From Pseudobowmanella sp964228145 (GTDB lineage Bacteria; Pseudomonadota; Gammaproteobacteria; Enterobacterales; Alteromonadaceae), in NCBI GenBank assembly GCA_964228145.1, contig CAXQZJ010000079.1, forward strand, positions 26,354-90,353: DNA of 64,000 nucleotides, read 5' to 3'. The notes beneath the pieces are model-generated. The model saw only the letters and a list, made by a program, of their open reading frames with translations, was not told the DNA's origin and made no database searches. Below, piece after piece: positions 9,250-18,730 of this stretch. The translations under genes and the position numbers were made by a program. The first letter of the stretch is position 1. Every line of letters starts with the position of its first letter.

Positions 9250-9840
9250 ATGAGCACCAATAAGATACGCCGCCTATGCGTTTATTGCGGTTCTAATTCA
9301 GGCACACATGGTGCTTATCCTTCAGCTGCCAAAGACCTGGCTAACGCAATGGTAGAGCAAGATATTGAACTCATCTACGGCGGCGCGAGTGTCGGCTTGA
9401 TGGGAACCCTTGCAGATGAGGTCCTACGCCTTGGTGGTACCGTTACTGGGGTTATTCCACAATCTCTGGTCGAGAAGGAAGTGGCGCATAATGGATTGAG
9501 TGAGCTAAAGGTCGTATCCAATATGCACCAACGAAAAGCGTTGATGAGTGATATGTCAGATGGCTTTGTTGCGCTACCCGGAGGGTTAGGGACGTTGGAA
9601 GAACTATTTGAAATGTTGACTTGGGCGCAATTAGGTTTTCATCGCAAGCCCTGTGCCGTGTTAAATATCCACGGCTATTTTGATGGATTGTTGGACTTCA
9701 TACGCCACACTGTTTCGCAAGGATTTGTAAAACAAAGTCACAGCGACTTGTTAATCGCCGAAGAAGCGGCTGGTGAACTCATTGCGCGGTTGAATACATA
9801 CCAAGCCATTGATGAGAGCAAGTGGAGCAGTGTGCGCTAA
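9250..9840 (+). CDS. LOG/TIGR00730 Rossmann-fold nucleosidase-like protein
   Basis: A 196-residue protein of the LOG (LONELY GUY) family, which hydrolyses nucleoside 5'-monophosphates such as cytokinin riboside monophosphates to base and ribose phosphate. The diagnostic motif PGGLGTLEELFE is present, with the N-terminal VYCGSNSG nucleotide-binding turn and GGASVGLMG. Many bacterial members are misannotated as lysine decarboxylases; this sequence has no PLP-type features. ATG 9250 follows an excellent AGGAG. It is convergent with the small membrane gene at 9857, 16 bp away. Confidence 0.9.
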   Translation: MSTNKIRRLCVYCGSNSGTHGAYPSAAKDLANAMVEQDIELIYGGASVGLMGTLADEVLRLGGTVTGVIPQSLVEKEVAHNGLSELKVVSNMHQRKALMSDMSDGFVALPGGLGTLEELFEMLTWAQLGFHRKPCAVLNIHGYFDGLLDFIRHTVSQGFVKQSHSDLLIAEEAAGELIARLNTYQAIDESKWSSVR

Positions 9841-9856
9841 ACTTGATTACGACTTG

Positions 9857-10072
9857 CTAACGATACTTACGGCTGAGCAATAGCGAGTCGAGTTTTCGCG
9901 CGCCAATACTGGCACTACGCTGTGACTTTTTCAGCCATCGTCTTGCAGCCGGATAATCTACGCTGAGCAACATCAATCCCGCCAACAAGAATAAGAAAGA
10001 GCCAGGCAAAATAAACCCGATTGTGCCGATTAACAAGCACAGTACGGCGGCGCTTAAACGGATGATTTTCAT
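9857..10072 (-). CDS. Small PGPGW-like transmembrane protein
   Basis: A 71-residue protein with two hydrophobic segments (about residues 5-22 and 25-42) joined around ILPGSFLFLLAGL, then DYPAARRWLKK and a basic tail. This layout matches the small PGPGW-type putative transmembrane family, where a Pro-Gly turn links two helices. No function is known. ATG 10072 is preceded by AGGAG on the minus strand. It is divergent from ydiJ. Confidence 0.75.
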   Translation of the reverse strand: MKIIRLSAAVLCLLIGTIGFILPGSFLFLLAGLMLLSVDYPAARRWLKKSQRSASIGARKLDSLLLSRKYR

Positions 10073-10206
10073 ACTGAATTCTCCTTTTGTACGACTGTCA
10101 GTCTACGACGGGCAGAAAATTCCTGCCAGAGTGCTTTGTAACAATCTATGATTGGCGCTGTCTTTGCGTATAATGCCGGTAACATCCACTTATTTGCTGT
10201 CGGCGT

Positions 10207-13200
10207 ATGTTACCTCACTTAGATGCTAAAAATTCCCTCCAGGATATTTACCTGGTCTTTCTTAAGCAGCTCAAAAAAAAGGGATTTTCAGGTGAAATTG
10301 ATCACACATACGGCAGTCGGCTTACTTACAGCACGGATAATTCTGTCTATCAAAAACTGCCGCAGGCAATCGTGTTTCCCAAAAACACCAATGATCTGAT
10401 TATTTTAGGTAACTTGTCTGCTAAAGCTGACTTTAAATCTGTGCAATTTTCTCCCCGGGGTGGTGGAACTGGCACCAACGGTCAGTCGCTGACCCAAGGC
10501 ATCGTCGTTGATTGCTCCCGACATATGAACAAGATTCTCGAGTTTAATCAGCAAGAAGGGTGGGTAAGAGTACAATCTGGGGTTGTTAAAGACCAATTGA
10601 ATGACTTTCTACGTCCTTATGGCTTCTTTTTTGCCCCAGACTTATCAACCAGTAACCGTGCCACTATTGGCGGAATGATCAATACTGATGCATCAGGGCA
10701 AGGATCACTGGTGTATGGTAAAACCAGTGACCATGTGTTGGCGTTGAAATCGGTGTTATTCAACGGCGAAGTACTTAATTCTGAGCCGGTCAGCGTAGAG
10801 GAAGCCAAGCGTATTGCTGATCAGCAAGACGGTGTAATCAGCGACATAATGAATCAATTGTTGACCACGGCGGTGGAAAAGCGGACGCAGATTTTGGCGA
10901 AGTTTCCCCGCTTAAACCGGTTCTTAACCGGTTATGACCTCGAGCATTTGATTTCAGATGATTTAACTACGTTAGATATCAGCAGGGTGATTACCGGCTC
11001 TGAAGGCTCATTAGCATTTGTGAGCGAAGCCAAGCTAAATGTTACGCCTATTGCTAAGTATAAAGTGCTGGTCAACGTGAAATATGACTCGTTTGAATCT
11101 GCACTGCGTCATGCACCGCAGATGGTGGCGGCCAGAGCGACGTCGGTGGAAACGGTAGACAGCAAAGTTCTTAATTTAGCGCGGGAAGATATTATTTGGC
11201 ATAGCGTTCGTGAGTTGATTCAGGATGTGCCTGACAAAACACTGCTTGGCTTAAATATGGTTGAATACAATGCTGAGAGTGAACAAGAATTTTCAGACAA
11301 AATTGATGGCTTAATTGCAGCACTGGATGACGACCTTGCCAAGGGACGAAATGGGGTGATTGGTTACCAATTAACCAAAGATACCCGCCAAATTAATAAA
11401 ATTTATGCCATGCGCAAAAAAGCCGTCGGTCTGTTAGGCAAAACGAAGGGCTGGGCCAAGCCTGTGGCATTTGCAGAAGACACCGCAGTGCCCCCGGAAA
11501 ATCTGGCAGATTTTATCATGGAATTCAGGGCATTGCTGGATAGCCACCAATTGCAATACGGTATGTTTGGTCATGTAGATGCTGGTGTACTACACGTACG
11601 TCCTGCTCTTGACCTTGTGGATCCTCAGCAAGAGGCGTTGATGCAGACCTTATCGGATGAAGTGGTAAAATTGGTTGCCAAATACGGTGGGTTAATGTGG
11701 GGCGAACACGGCAAGGGCTTCCGTAGCGAATATGGTCCTGCGTTTTTTGGCGACGAATTGTTTACCGAATTACGCAAAGTAAAAGCCGCGTTCGATCCGT
11801 TAAATAAGATGAACCCGGGGAAAATTTGCACGCCTCTGGGCAGTGATGAACCTTTGGTTCGAGTCAGCGACACCAAACGAGGTTTTTATGACCGTCAAAT
11901 TCCTATCGAGGTAAGGGACTCATTTGAGCCTGCCATGAGCTGCAATGGCAATGGGCTGTGCTTCAATTACGACACACGTTCGCCGATGTGCCCCTCGTTT
12001 AAACAGTCCGCAGACCGGCGCTTCAGTCCGAAGGGCAGAGCGGGACTGGTAAGGGAATGGCTACGCTTACTGAATAACGAAAACTTCGATATTGGCGACG
12101 CCGAACGTGACGTATTGGATAAAAAGGTCAGCGCCAGTAAAAACCTTAAGCCGGCGAATTATCCTGATGATTTCTCACATCAAGTGATGGAAAGTATGGC
12201 GGAGTGTCTGGCCTGCAAAGCGTGTAGCAGTCAATGCCCGGTCGGTGTCGACGTTCCCGGGTTTCGCGCACGATTTTTAAGTCTCTATTATCGACGTTAC
12301 AAGCGTCCAGCCAAAGACAAGCTGGTCGCCAATGTTGAAAAGCTGGCACCATACAGCGCCCGCTTTGCGCCCTTGGTTAATAAAGTGATGCAATGGGCGC
12401 CGGTGCGTAACATGATGGAAAAGCGCATCGGTTATGTGGATGCGCCAAGGTTTAGTGTTCCAACCCTGTCAAACCGTTTGGGAAAACGTTTTCGCTTTAA
12501 CTTAGACGAGTTGCAACGGTTAAAACCAGAACAAAGGGCACGTCATGTGCTTTTGGTCCAGGACCCGTTTACCAGCTTCTACGAGGCGCAACTGGTTGAG
12601 GATGCTTTGTTATTGATCGAGAGGTTGGGCTTTAATCCTGTGTTATTGCCTTATAAACCCAATGGCAAACCACAACATGTGAAGGGCTTTTTAGCTGAAT
12701 TTGCACAGACGGCAAAATCAGCTTCAGCCTTTTTGAATCAGTTGGCTGACTTAGACATTCCAATGGTGGGTTTAGACGCCTCCATGGTGCTGTGCTACCG
12801 AGATGAATATCGGCAAATACTCAAAGATGAACGCGGTAATTTTCACGTCTCCTTATTTCATGAGTGGTTGGCGAGCCAACCCATTCCCGCCAGCAAAGGC
12901 TCTCAAGTAGATTTTGCCTTGTTTACCCACTGTACCGAGAAAACCGCGTTACCGACGACCGCAACCAGCTGGACGACTATTTTTTCTAAGGCAGGGCTTC
13001 AGCTGCGGACGATCAGCACCGGTTGTTGTGGTATGGCAGGCACTTTCGGTCATGAGCGCGAACATGTATCAACATCTAAAGATATTTACGCCATGAGCTG
13101 GTATCCTGAGATTTCTGGCCTGAGTCCTGAACAGGTATTGGCCACAGGGTTTTCTTGTCGAAGCCAGGTAGCCCGAATTGAAGGTTACAAACCAAAACAT

Positions 13201-13236
13201 CCATTACAACAATTATTAAAAGAGTTAGCTGAATGA
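10207..13236 (+). CDS. ydiJ: FAD-binding / 4Fe-4S dehydrogenase YdiJ (D-2-hydroxyglutarate dehydrogenase-like)
   Basis: A 1009-residue oxidoreductase close to E. coli YdiJ (about 1018 residues), for which oxidation of D-2-hydroxyglutarate to 2-oxoglutarate has been reported. It has an N-terminal FAD_binding_4 domain (FTPRGGGTGTNG-like segment, then STSNRATIGGMINTDASGQG), an FAD-oxidase C-terminal domain ending around the HGKGFRSEYGP region, and a ferredoxin-like segment with CNGNGLC...MCPSF and CLACKACSSQCPVGVD. The C-terminal part has cysteine-rich motifs (FTHCTEK, GCCGMAG) like those in glycolate and lactate oxidase Fe-S subunits. ATG 10207 fits the family start but lacks a clear ribosome binding site. 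Its stop overlaps the next gene by four bases. Confidence 0.92.
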   Translation: MLPHLDAKNSLQDIYLVFLKQLKKKGFSGEIDHTYGSRLTYSTDNSVYQKLPQAIVFPKNTNDLIILGNLSAKADFKSVQFSPRGGGTGTNGQSLTQGIVVDCSRHMNKILEFNQQEGWVRVQSGVVKDQLNDFLRPYGFFFAPDLSTSNRATIGGMINTDASGQGSLVYGKTSDHVLALKSVLFNGEVLNSEPVSVEEAKRIADQQDGVISDIMNQLLTTAVEKRTQILAKFPRLNRFLTGYDLEHLISDDLTTLDISRVITGSEGSLAFVSEAKLNVTPIAKYKVLVNVKYDSFESALRHAPQMVAARATSVETVDSKVLNLAREDIIWHSVRELIQDVPDKTLLGLNMVEYNAESEQEFSDKIDGLIAALDDDLAKGRNGVIGYQLTKDTRQINKIYAMRKKAVGLLGKTKGWAKPVAFAEDTAVPPENLADFIMEFRALLDSHQLQYGMFGHVDAGVLHVRPALDLVDPQQEALMQTLSDEVVKLVAKYGGLMWGEHGKGFRSEYGPAFFGDELFTELRKVKAAFDPLNKMNPGKICTPLGSDEPLVRVSDTKRGFYDRQIPIEVRDSFEPAMSCNGNGLCFNYDTRSPMCPSFKQSADRRFSPKGRAGLVREWLRLLNNENFDIGDAERDVLDKKVSASKNLKPANYPDDFSHQVMESMAECLACKACSSQCPVGVDVPGFRARFLSLYYRRYKRPAKDKLVANVEKLAPYSARFAPLVNKVMQWAPVRNMMEKRIGYVDAPRFSVPTLSNRLGKRFRFNLDELQRLKPEQRARHVLLVQDPFTSFYEAQLVEDALLLIERLGFNPVLLPYKPNGKPQHVKGFLAEFAQTAKSASAFLNQLADLDIPMVGLDASMVLCYRDEYRQILKDERGNFHVSLFHEWLASQPIPASKGSQVDFALFTHCTEKTALPTTATSWTTIFSKAGLQLRTISTGCCGMAGTFGHEREHVSTSKDIYAMSWYPEISGLSPEQVLATGFSCRSQVARIEGYKPKHPLQQLLKELAE

Positions 13237-13652
13237 CAACCAATCAATTGGATGAACAAGCCCGCGTAAGCTGGGTGAGGGAAGCATTTCAAAAAGCCAA
13301 TCAATATTTGGCAGAAAACGGTATCTTATTTGACTCGGTAAAAGTAGAACAATGCCTGTATCTGGCACCGATTGTCGCCGTATGGAAAATTAAGGCAAAA
13401 AATGGCAAATGGTATTGGGTCATTTCGGGCAATGTAACATCCGATGCCTGTGCATTGGATAACGCCGCCAATGCGCGGGACGCAATGCGGCATTTCGCCC
13501 TGAGCTGGCAACTCAAAGCGGAACAACTGCTCAATATGCAACAACTTGATCAAACCCAGCGTGATTATGCCAATTTGCTAATTGAACAGGCTGAACGCTT
13601 GTATCAGATGCACGATAATGAATCCCTGTGGCAGCCCACAGCCAACAGCTAA
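13233..13652 (+). CDS. DUF4826-like protein
   Basis: A 139-residue soluble protein that I match to the DUF4826 family from its length and pattern (QARVSWVREAFQKANQYLAENG, then VWKIKAKNGKWYWVISG). Function unknown. Its ATG overlaps the ydiJ stop in an ATGA, which implies translational coupling and a shared transcript. Its stop overlaps the stop of the convergent GNAT gene by four bases. Confidence 0.75.
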   Translation: MTTNQLDEQARVSWVREAFQKANQYLAENGILFDSVKVEQCLYLAPIVAVWKIKAKNGKWYWVISGNVTSDACALDNAANARDAMRHFALSWQLKAEQLLNMQQLDQTQRDYANLLIEQAERLYQMHDNESLWQPTANS

Positions 13653-14116
13653 TGGGTGTGCTGTACACTGTTTAAGCTGAAACGGCGTAAAGAGCATTCC
13701 AGTTTCTGACGTGGAATGCCAGCGTCCATATAGACTTTACCAATGGGCTTAAAACCGGCTTTTTGGTACTCCTCGATAGCATCGAGTTGGCACTGAATTT
13801 TGATTTTTTTAAGCTTCTGCCGTTTCGCCTCTTTTACCAGTGCATCAATTAAGGCGTTATAGACGTCCGGGCAACGAAATTTGCGTTGGACAGCGATGCG
13901 CCCAATTTCACCGTCTCTGGTAAGCCGGCCAGTAGCCACGGGGGTAATGGTGTCGTCGCTATCATCATGAACCAGTACATGACTGGCGAGTGAATCTTGC
14001 TGGTCGAATTCCAGGTGCTCCGGAATTCGCCATTCGAAAACGTAGACTTTCTGTCGTAATTGTTTAACCTGAGCCTGATCCTTTTGCCAGTTTACGAGTT
14101 TGACTTGGTAAGCCAT
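13649..14116 (-). CDS. GNAT-family N-acetyltransferase (ElaA/YjcF-like)
   Basis: A 155-residue GNAT-fold protein with the pattern of the ElaA/YjcF group: an N-terminal LRQKVYVFEWRIP segment, a central GRLTRDGEIGRIAVQRKFR strand-turn forming the acetyl-CoA site, and a C-terminal YQKAGFKPIGKVYMDAGIPR. Members transfer acetyl from acetyl-CoA, but the acceptor is unknown. ATG 14116 has GAGGA upstream. Its stop overlaps the DUF4826-like stop tail-to-tail. Confidence 0.85.
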   Translation of the reverse strand: MAYQVKLVNWQKDQAQVKQLRQKVYVFEWRIPEHLEFDQQDSLASHVLVHDDSDDTITPVATGRLTRDGEIGRIAVQRKFRCPDVYNALIDALVKEAKRQKLKKIKIQCQLDAIEEYQKAGFKPIGKVYMDAGIPRQKLECSLRRFSLNSVQHTH

Positions 14117-14186
14117 GGATAGTCCTCACTGGATGTTACACCTTAAGCCTAGTCGAGAATTACCCACACCCCCAAATATGCGTTGT

Positions 14187-15401
14187 TCAAGCGTGCAAAT
14201 GCCCCTGCAGCCAAAAGGTCTGAACCTGGCCAATGCCACGAATTTGAATGTCGCCTCTGGGTATGAAAATGAAGTCTTGTCTGCATTGCTGCCAAGTTGC
14301 ATAACTTACGTGAATCTTTCCTGCCAAGGCGCTGGATTCCATTCTGGCAGCGAGATTAACGGTATCGCCCCATATGTCGTAGCAGAACTTGTGGTGACCC
14401 AACACGCCGCCTACCGCCGGCCCGGAATGTAACCCGATGCGCAGACGGTTGCTTAAACCATGTCGTTGGGTAAATTGGGAAAACAACTGATGCAGACGCA
14501 AAGCGACTTCGCAGGCGCGCCACGCATGATTCGGACAAGCCAGCGGTGCCCCCGCAACCGCCATTACCCCGTCACCGTTGGTTTTTATTTTTTCCAACCG
14601 GTAGCTCAGAAATAACTGATCCATTTCCCGGTACAATTCATTGAGTAAGGAAACCAAAGATAACTCACTGATTTTTCTCGATAAGGGCGTGAAGTGTTCA
14701 ATATCAGCAAACAGCACAGTGACATCCGGGTAAAAGTCCGCGATGGTGTCTTGCTGTTTCATCATCCGACCCGCGATCGCATAGGGCAAAATGTTTAGCA
14801 ATAAATCATCGGCTTGTTGCTTAGCGGAGCGTATTTTATCTCGCTCGTGGCTAAGATTATATTTGATGTAATAGCTGCAAAAACCACAACAAAGCATCAG
14901 CAATGCATTGTTAAACAGCAGTCGGGCAGGGGCATAGTTAGTGGCGGTCCCTTGAGCCTGCCATGTGCTAAGCAGTAGGAAGAGCGCGCCTTGTAAAATT
15001 AAGATGAGCAGATAGTCACGGCTTGGGTGGTTGCTCAGCATAAAGGGAGAAATAACGATCCCCAGCAATAAAAAATAATGGGCAGCCGATCCTAAGCCAA
15101 GTTGAATACTGGTTAAGCAGATGTAGAAAACAAACGTCAGTAACAACAGCAAGGTTGCCTGCAAAGTAAAAAATGCCTGATTTAGAAGAGGTATCGTGAC
15201 GCAAACGATGATCGAGATTAACTGAATAGTTAACTGAATCGGTCCATCTTCGGGTAGGTAGTAGAAGGTTAGGGGTAATTGGCTGAGCAGGGCGCAGCAC
15301 ATCACCAGCGAAATACTGTTACTGATTTTGACCGGACAATAAACTTCGCTGTGCTGAGTCCCACGCCCGGCACTTAACCACAAATGAAGAAACGCTGGCA
15401 T
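14187..15401 (-). CDS. Membrane-anchored class III adenylate cyclase
   Basis: A 404-residue protein with about five to six hydrophobic helices (residues 28-180), a short linker helix and a class III nucleotide cyclase domain (about 222-390). Metal-binding aspartates are visible in LFADIEHFT (Asp233) and KTNGDGVMA (Asp277). The purine-specifying positions are Lys273 (EKIKT) and Asp342 (CYDIWGDTVN), the adenylate pair, and the transition-state Asn349 and Arg353 are in VNLAARMES. It should therefore be an active cAMP-forming homodimer; the membrane part presumably senses something unknown. ATG 15401 has AAGGA upstream. It lies downstream of purB on the same strand, separated by a hairpin. Confidence 0.88.
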   Translation of the reverse strand: MPAFLHLWLSAGRGTQHSEVYCPVKISNSISLVMCCALLSQLPLTFYYLPEDGPIQLTIQLISIIVCVTIPLLNQAFFTLQATLLLLLTFVFYICLTSIQLGLGSAAHYFLLLGIVISPFMLSNHPSRDYLLILILQGALFLLLSTWQAQGTATNYAPARLLFNNALLMLCCGFCSYYIKYNLSHERDKIRSAKQQADDLLLNILPYAIAGRMMKQQDTIADFYPDVTVLFADIEHFTPLSRKISELSLVSLLNELYREMDQLFLSYRLEKIKTNGDGVMAVAGAPLACPNHAWRACEVALRLHQLFSQFTQRHGLSNRLRIGLHSGPAVGGVLGHHKFCYDIWGDTVNLAARMESSALAGKIHVSYATWQQCRQDFIFIPRGDIQIRGIGQVQTFWLQGHLHA

Positions 15402-15420
15402 AGTAATATCCTTATTACAC

Positions 15421-15450
15421 TGAACAGGTTAAGCATAGCTAACCTGTTCA
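15421..15450. repeat. 11-bp inverted repeat between purB and the cyclase gene
   Basis: A perfect 11-bp stem (TGAACAGGTTA/TAACCTGTTCA) with an eight-base loop sits in the 77-bp gap. No T run follows on either strand, so it is not a standard terminator. It may stabilise the purB mRNA 3' end, attenuate readthrough into the cyclase gene, or bind a dimeric regulator. Confidence 0.6.
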
Positions 15451-15478
15451 TGACTGCCAGCAGGATAAAATTATTCGA

Positions 15479-16849
15479 TCAATTCAGTTCGTCGACGAAT
15501 TCAATGGCGCGACCAATATAGGCTTGTGGTGTCCATTGCTTCAGCTCCGCTTTTACTTCATCGGGCAATGCCAGAGTGTCGATAAACTCGGCCATTATGC
15601 TTTGATTTACGCGCTTGCCGCGGGTGAGCTCCTTCAGCTTTTCATAGGGTTTTTCGATACCGTAACGACGCATTACCGTTTGAATCGGTTCCGCCAGCAG
15701 CTCCCAATTGCTATCTAACTCTTCAAGTAAGCTTTCAGGGTTTACTTCTAACTTACTGATACCTTTAAGTGTCGCTTGGTAACCAATGATACTGTAGCCC
15801 ACACCGACACCCAGGTTACGTAACACCGTGGAGTCTGTTAAATCACGCTGCCAACGGGATACAGGTAGTTTCTGAGACAGGTGGCCAAAAACCGCGTTTG
15901 CTAAGCCCAGGTTACCTTCCGAGTTTTCAAAGTCGATGGGGTTAACCTTATGGGGCATGGTGGATGAGCCAATCTCTCCTTTGACGGTTTTTTGCTTGAA
16001 ATGGCCCAATGCGATATAGCCCCAAACATCACGGTCAAAGTCGATAATGATAGTGTTAAAACGCGACACCGCATCGAACAGCTCGGCGATGTAATCGTGA
16101 GGCTCAATTTGTGTGGTATAGGCATTCCAGCTAATACCCAGTGAAGTGACAAATCTTTCACTTATCTGGTGCCAGTCAATATCCGGATAGGCGCTTAAGT
16201 GCGCGTTATAATTGCCTACTGCGCCGTTGATTTTACCTAAAATGCTGACCGCGGCGATTTGATCTCGTTGCCGTTGCAGGCGCACAGCGACATTCGCCAT
16301 TTCTTTACCCATAGTGGTCGGAGATGCTGGTTGACCATGCGTTCTGGCCATCATAGGAACGTCACGGTATTGACGGGCCAGGCTTTTGATATTGTCTATG
16401 AGCTTATCACAGTAGGGTAAGATAACGTTCTCACGGGCTTCTTTTAGCATCAGGCCGTGAGACAGGTTGTTAATATCCTCAGAAGTACAGGCAAAGTGAA
16501 TGAACTCACTAACCGCAGCAAGTTCGGCGTGTTGCTCTACTTGCTCTTTAAGGAAATACTCTACCGCCTTAACATCATGATTGGTGGTCGCCTCGATGTC
16601 CTTGACGCGCTGGGCGTGCTCAGGACCGAAGTCAGCCACGATAGCATCCAATATTTGGTTAGCTTTGTCACTAAAGGCCGGCACTTCCCGGATTTCAGCT
16701 TGCTGACTGAGCAGTTGTAACCAACGTACTTCCACTTCGACGCGAAAGCGGGTTAAACCAAACTCACTGAAGATGGCACGTAATTCATTGGTTTTGCTGC
16801 CATAACGTCCATCGACAGGGGATACTGCGGTTAAAGCTGATAGCTCCAT
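15479..16849 (-). CDS. purB: Adenylosuccinate lyase
   Basis: A 456-residue lyase acting twice in purine synthesis: SAICAR to AICAR plus fumarate, and adenylosuccinate to AMP plus fumarate. The superfamily signature GSSTMPHKVNP is present, as are TTNHDVKAVEYF and MMARTHGQPASPTTMG, which carry catalytic histidines. Length matches the E. coli enzyme. It starts three bases after hflD on the same strand, in the conserved mnmA-hflD-purB arrangement. Confidence 0.97.
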   Translation of the reverse strand: MELSALTAVSPVDGRYGSKTNELRAIFSEFGLTRFRVEVEVRWLQLLSQQAEIREVPAFSDKANQILDAIVADFGPEHAQRVKDIEATTNHDVKAVEYFLKEQVEQHAELAAVSEFIHFACTSEDINNLSHGLMLKEARENVILPYCDKLIDNIKSLARQYRDVPMMARTHGQPASPTTMGKEMANVAVRLQRQRDQIAAVSILGKINGAVGNYNAHLSAYPDIDWHQISERFVTSLGISWNAYTTQIEPHDYIAELFDAVSRFNTIIIDFDRDVWGYIALGHFKQKTVKGEIGSSTMPHKVNPIDFENSEGNLGLANAVFGHLSQKLPVSRWQRDLTDSTVLRNLGVGVGYSIIGYQATLKGISKLEVNPESLLEELDSNWELLAEPIQTVMRRYGIEKPYEKLKELTRGKRVNQSIMAEFIDTLALPDEVKAELKQWTPQAYIGRAIEFVDELN

Positions 16850-16852
16850 TAC

Positions 16853-17500
16853 TTACTCCGGGAGGTGTTGGTGGTTTTCCAGGTAGCGCAACGTGTTCGC
16901 TGCGTCTCGTAAAATACGTTTACGACCGAACATGATTTGGCGGCGTTTCCCGCCTAGCTGACGCCACAACACTGCGGCGCGAATACCAGCTAATAATAAT
17001 GCCCGGACTTTTTCCTGCACTGCAGGCTGCTTGAGAATGGTGGGGTTGCCTGCAACCTGAATGCGCGGTCCGATATGACTAATGATGTCAGCATATACGC
17101 TGGCCATGTTACTGGTCATCTGGGATGAGTTGACATCATATAGGCTGGTTTGCCGCTGTAATTGTTCAATGCGTTTACCCAGTTCACTGAGTGCTTGTTT
17201 ATTTCTTGCTAGTTTTCGTTCTAAGCCAAGAATACCAGCAATATACCGGGTCACCTCTGCATCTTTATCAATAGGACGACCACCCAATTGGTGGGTCAGG
17301 GTTCGAAAGCCAAGTGTAAGGTTACCTAAGCTACCGAAGATAGTGTCAGTGCTACTGGCGTCCACGACCAAAATTGAGCCTAACGAGGTTTCCTCTGCAA
17401 CTTTATTATCTATGCTGGTGCGTGACACTTGTTGCACCAGCGCTGCGGCCTGGCATACGGCAGCGAGTGCCAGGGTTGATGATTGAGGTTGGTAACTCAT
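16853..17500 (-). CDS. hflD: High frequency lysogenization protein HflD
   Basis: A 215-residue HflD homologue (E. coli 213). In E. coli this membrane-associated helical protein binds lambda CII and affects the lysogeny decision; its host role is unclear. The all-helical sequence, the PTILKQPAVQEKVRALLLAGIR segment and the location between mnmA and purB identify it. Its ATG overlaps the mnmA stop by four bases, so translation is coupled. Confidence 0.92.
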   Translation of the reverse strand: MSYQPQSSTLALAAVCQAAALVQQVSRTSIDNKVAEETSLGSILVVDASSTDTIFGSLGNLTLGFRTLTHQLGGRPIDKDAEVTRYIAGILGLERKLARNKQALSELGKRIEQLQRQTSLYDVNSSQMTSNMASVYADIISHIGPRIQVAGNPTILKQPAVQEKVRALLLAGIRAAVLWRQLGGKRRQIMFGRKRILRDAANTLRYLENHQHLPE

Positions 17501-18600
17501 AGACGCACGTAACTCTCAATGATGGCACCACCCAAGCATACCTCATCCTGGTAAAATACCGCTGACTGCCCTGGTGTTACAGCTTTTTGCGGTTCATCAA
17601 AGATGACGCGCAGAGAACCATCCTGGTTAACGCTTAGCTGGCACGGAATATCGGTTTGTCGATAACGGGTTTTAACACTGCAGCGTAACGGCGATTGAGG
17701 CGCGATGCGTGATACCCAGTGAGCTTGATTGGCGATAAGACCATCAGAAAATAGCAGCGGGTGTTCGCTGCCTTGGCCGACAATCAGGACATTTCTTTGC
17801 ATATCTTTCTCAACGACATACCAAGGCTCTTCACCATGTTCGGCTAAGCCGCCGATATGCAGGCCTTTTCTCTGTCCGAAGGTGTGATACATCAAGCCTT
17901 CGTGACGCCCGACAATCTCACCTTCAGCGGTTTCGATATCACCGGGTTGTGCAGGCAGGTACTGGCTGAGAAAGTCTTTAAACTTACGCTCACCAATAAA
18001 ACAGATGCCAGTGCTGTCTTTTTTATCTGCCGTCACCAAACCTTGCTCTTCGGCAATGCGGCGAACCTCTGGTTTTTCCAACTCCCCGACCGGAAACAAG
18101 GTTTGCGCGACATGTTCATGACTCAATGTGTAAAGGAAGTAGCTTTGGTCTTTGTTTCTGTCCAAACCCCGTAACAATTGCCATTTACCGTCAATCTCTC
18201 GACGCCTTACATAATGCCCCGTGGCGATATAATCGGCGCCAAGTTCCTCAGCCGCAAATTCAAGGAATGCCTTAAACTTGATTTCCTTATTGCACATGAT
18301 ATCCGGATTCGGGGTGCGGCCTGCTTTGTATTCTTCCAAAAAGTACTCAAACACATTGTCCCAATACTCGGCAGCAAAATTAATGGTGTGCAGTTCAATA
18401 CCCAGCTTATCTGCAACCGCTTGAGCATCTTCTAGATCCTGAGCAGCAGCGCAATACTCGTCAGTGTCATCTTCTTCCCAGTTTTTCATAAACAGGCCTT
18501 CCACCTGATAACCCTGCTGTAGCAACAGGTAAGCGGAAACCGATGAATCAACACCGCCGGACATTCCGACAATGACTTTTATCTGACTATTTTCTGTCAT
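17497..18600 (-). CDS. mnmA: tRNA-specific 2-thiouridylase MnmA
   Basis: A 367-residue enzyme that thiolates U34 of Lys, Glu and Gln tRNAs using ATP and sulfur relayed through TusE. The PP-loop GMSGGVDSSVS is near residues 11-21. The two catalytic cysteines are in the expected places, in the NPDIMCNKEIKF and STGICFIGERKF segments. I chose ATG 18600 because the product then matches E. coli MnmA (368 residues) in length and N terminus. The frame stays open to 18684, but the extra 28 residues look non-conserved. Confidence 0.96.
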   Translation of the reverse strand: MTENSQIKVIVGMSGGVDSSVSAYLLLQQGYQVEGLFMKNWEEDDTDEYCAAAQDLEDAQAVADKLGIELHTINFAAEYWDNVFEYFLEEYKAGRTPNPDIMCNKEIKFKAFLEFAAEELGADYIATGHYVRRREIDGKWQLLRGLDRNKDQSYFLYTLSHEHVAQTLFPVGELEKPEVRRIAEEQGLVTADKKDSTGICFIGERKFKDFLSQYLPAQPGDIETAEGEIVGRHEGLMYHTFGQRKGLHIGGLAEHGEEPWYVVEKDMQRNVLIVGQGSEHPLLFSDGLIANQAHWVSRIAPQSPLRCSVKTRYRQTDIPCQLSVNQDGSLRVIFDEPQKAVTPGQSAVFYQDEVCLGGAIIESYVRL

Positions 18601-18730
18601 GCGTGCTTTGGATACTCGTGATTGGATAAAATAGGGCGCGAAGTTTAGCAAATTCAGGGTTAAAAAACTACGCGTTAACGGCACCTCTGATTAGTTACAA
18701 AAGGCATCATTTATTACAATTTGTGTCTGA

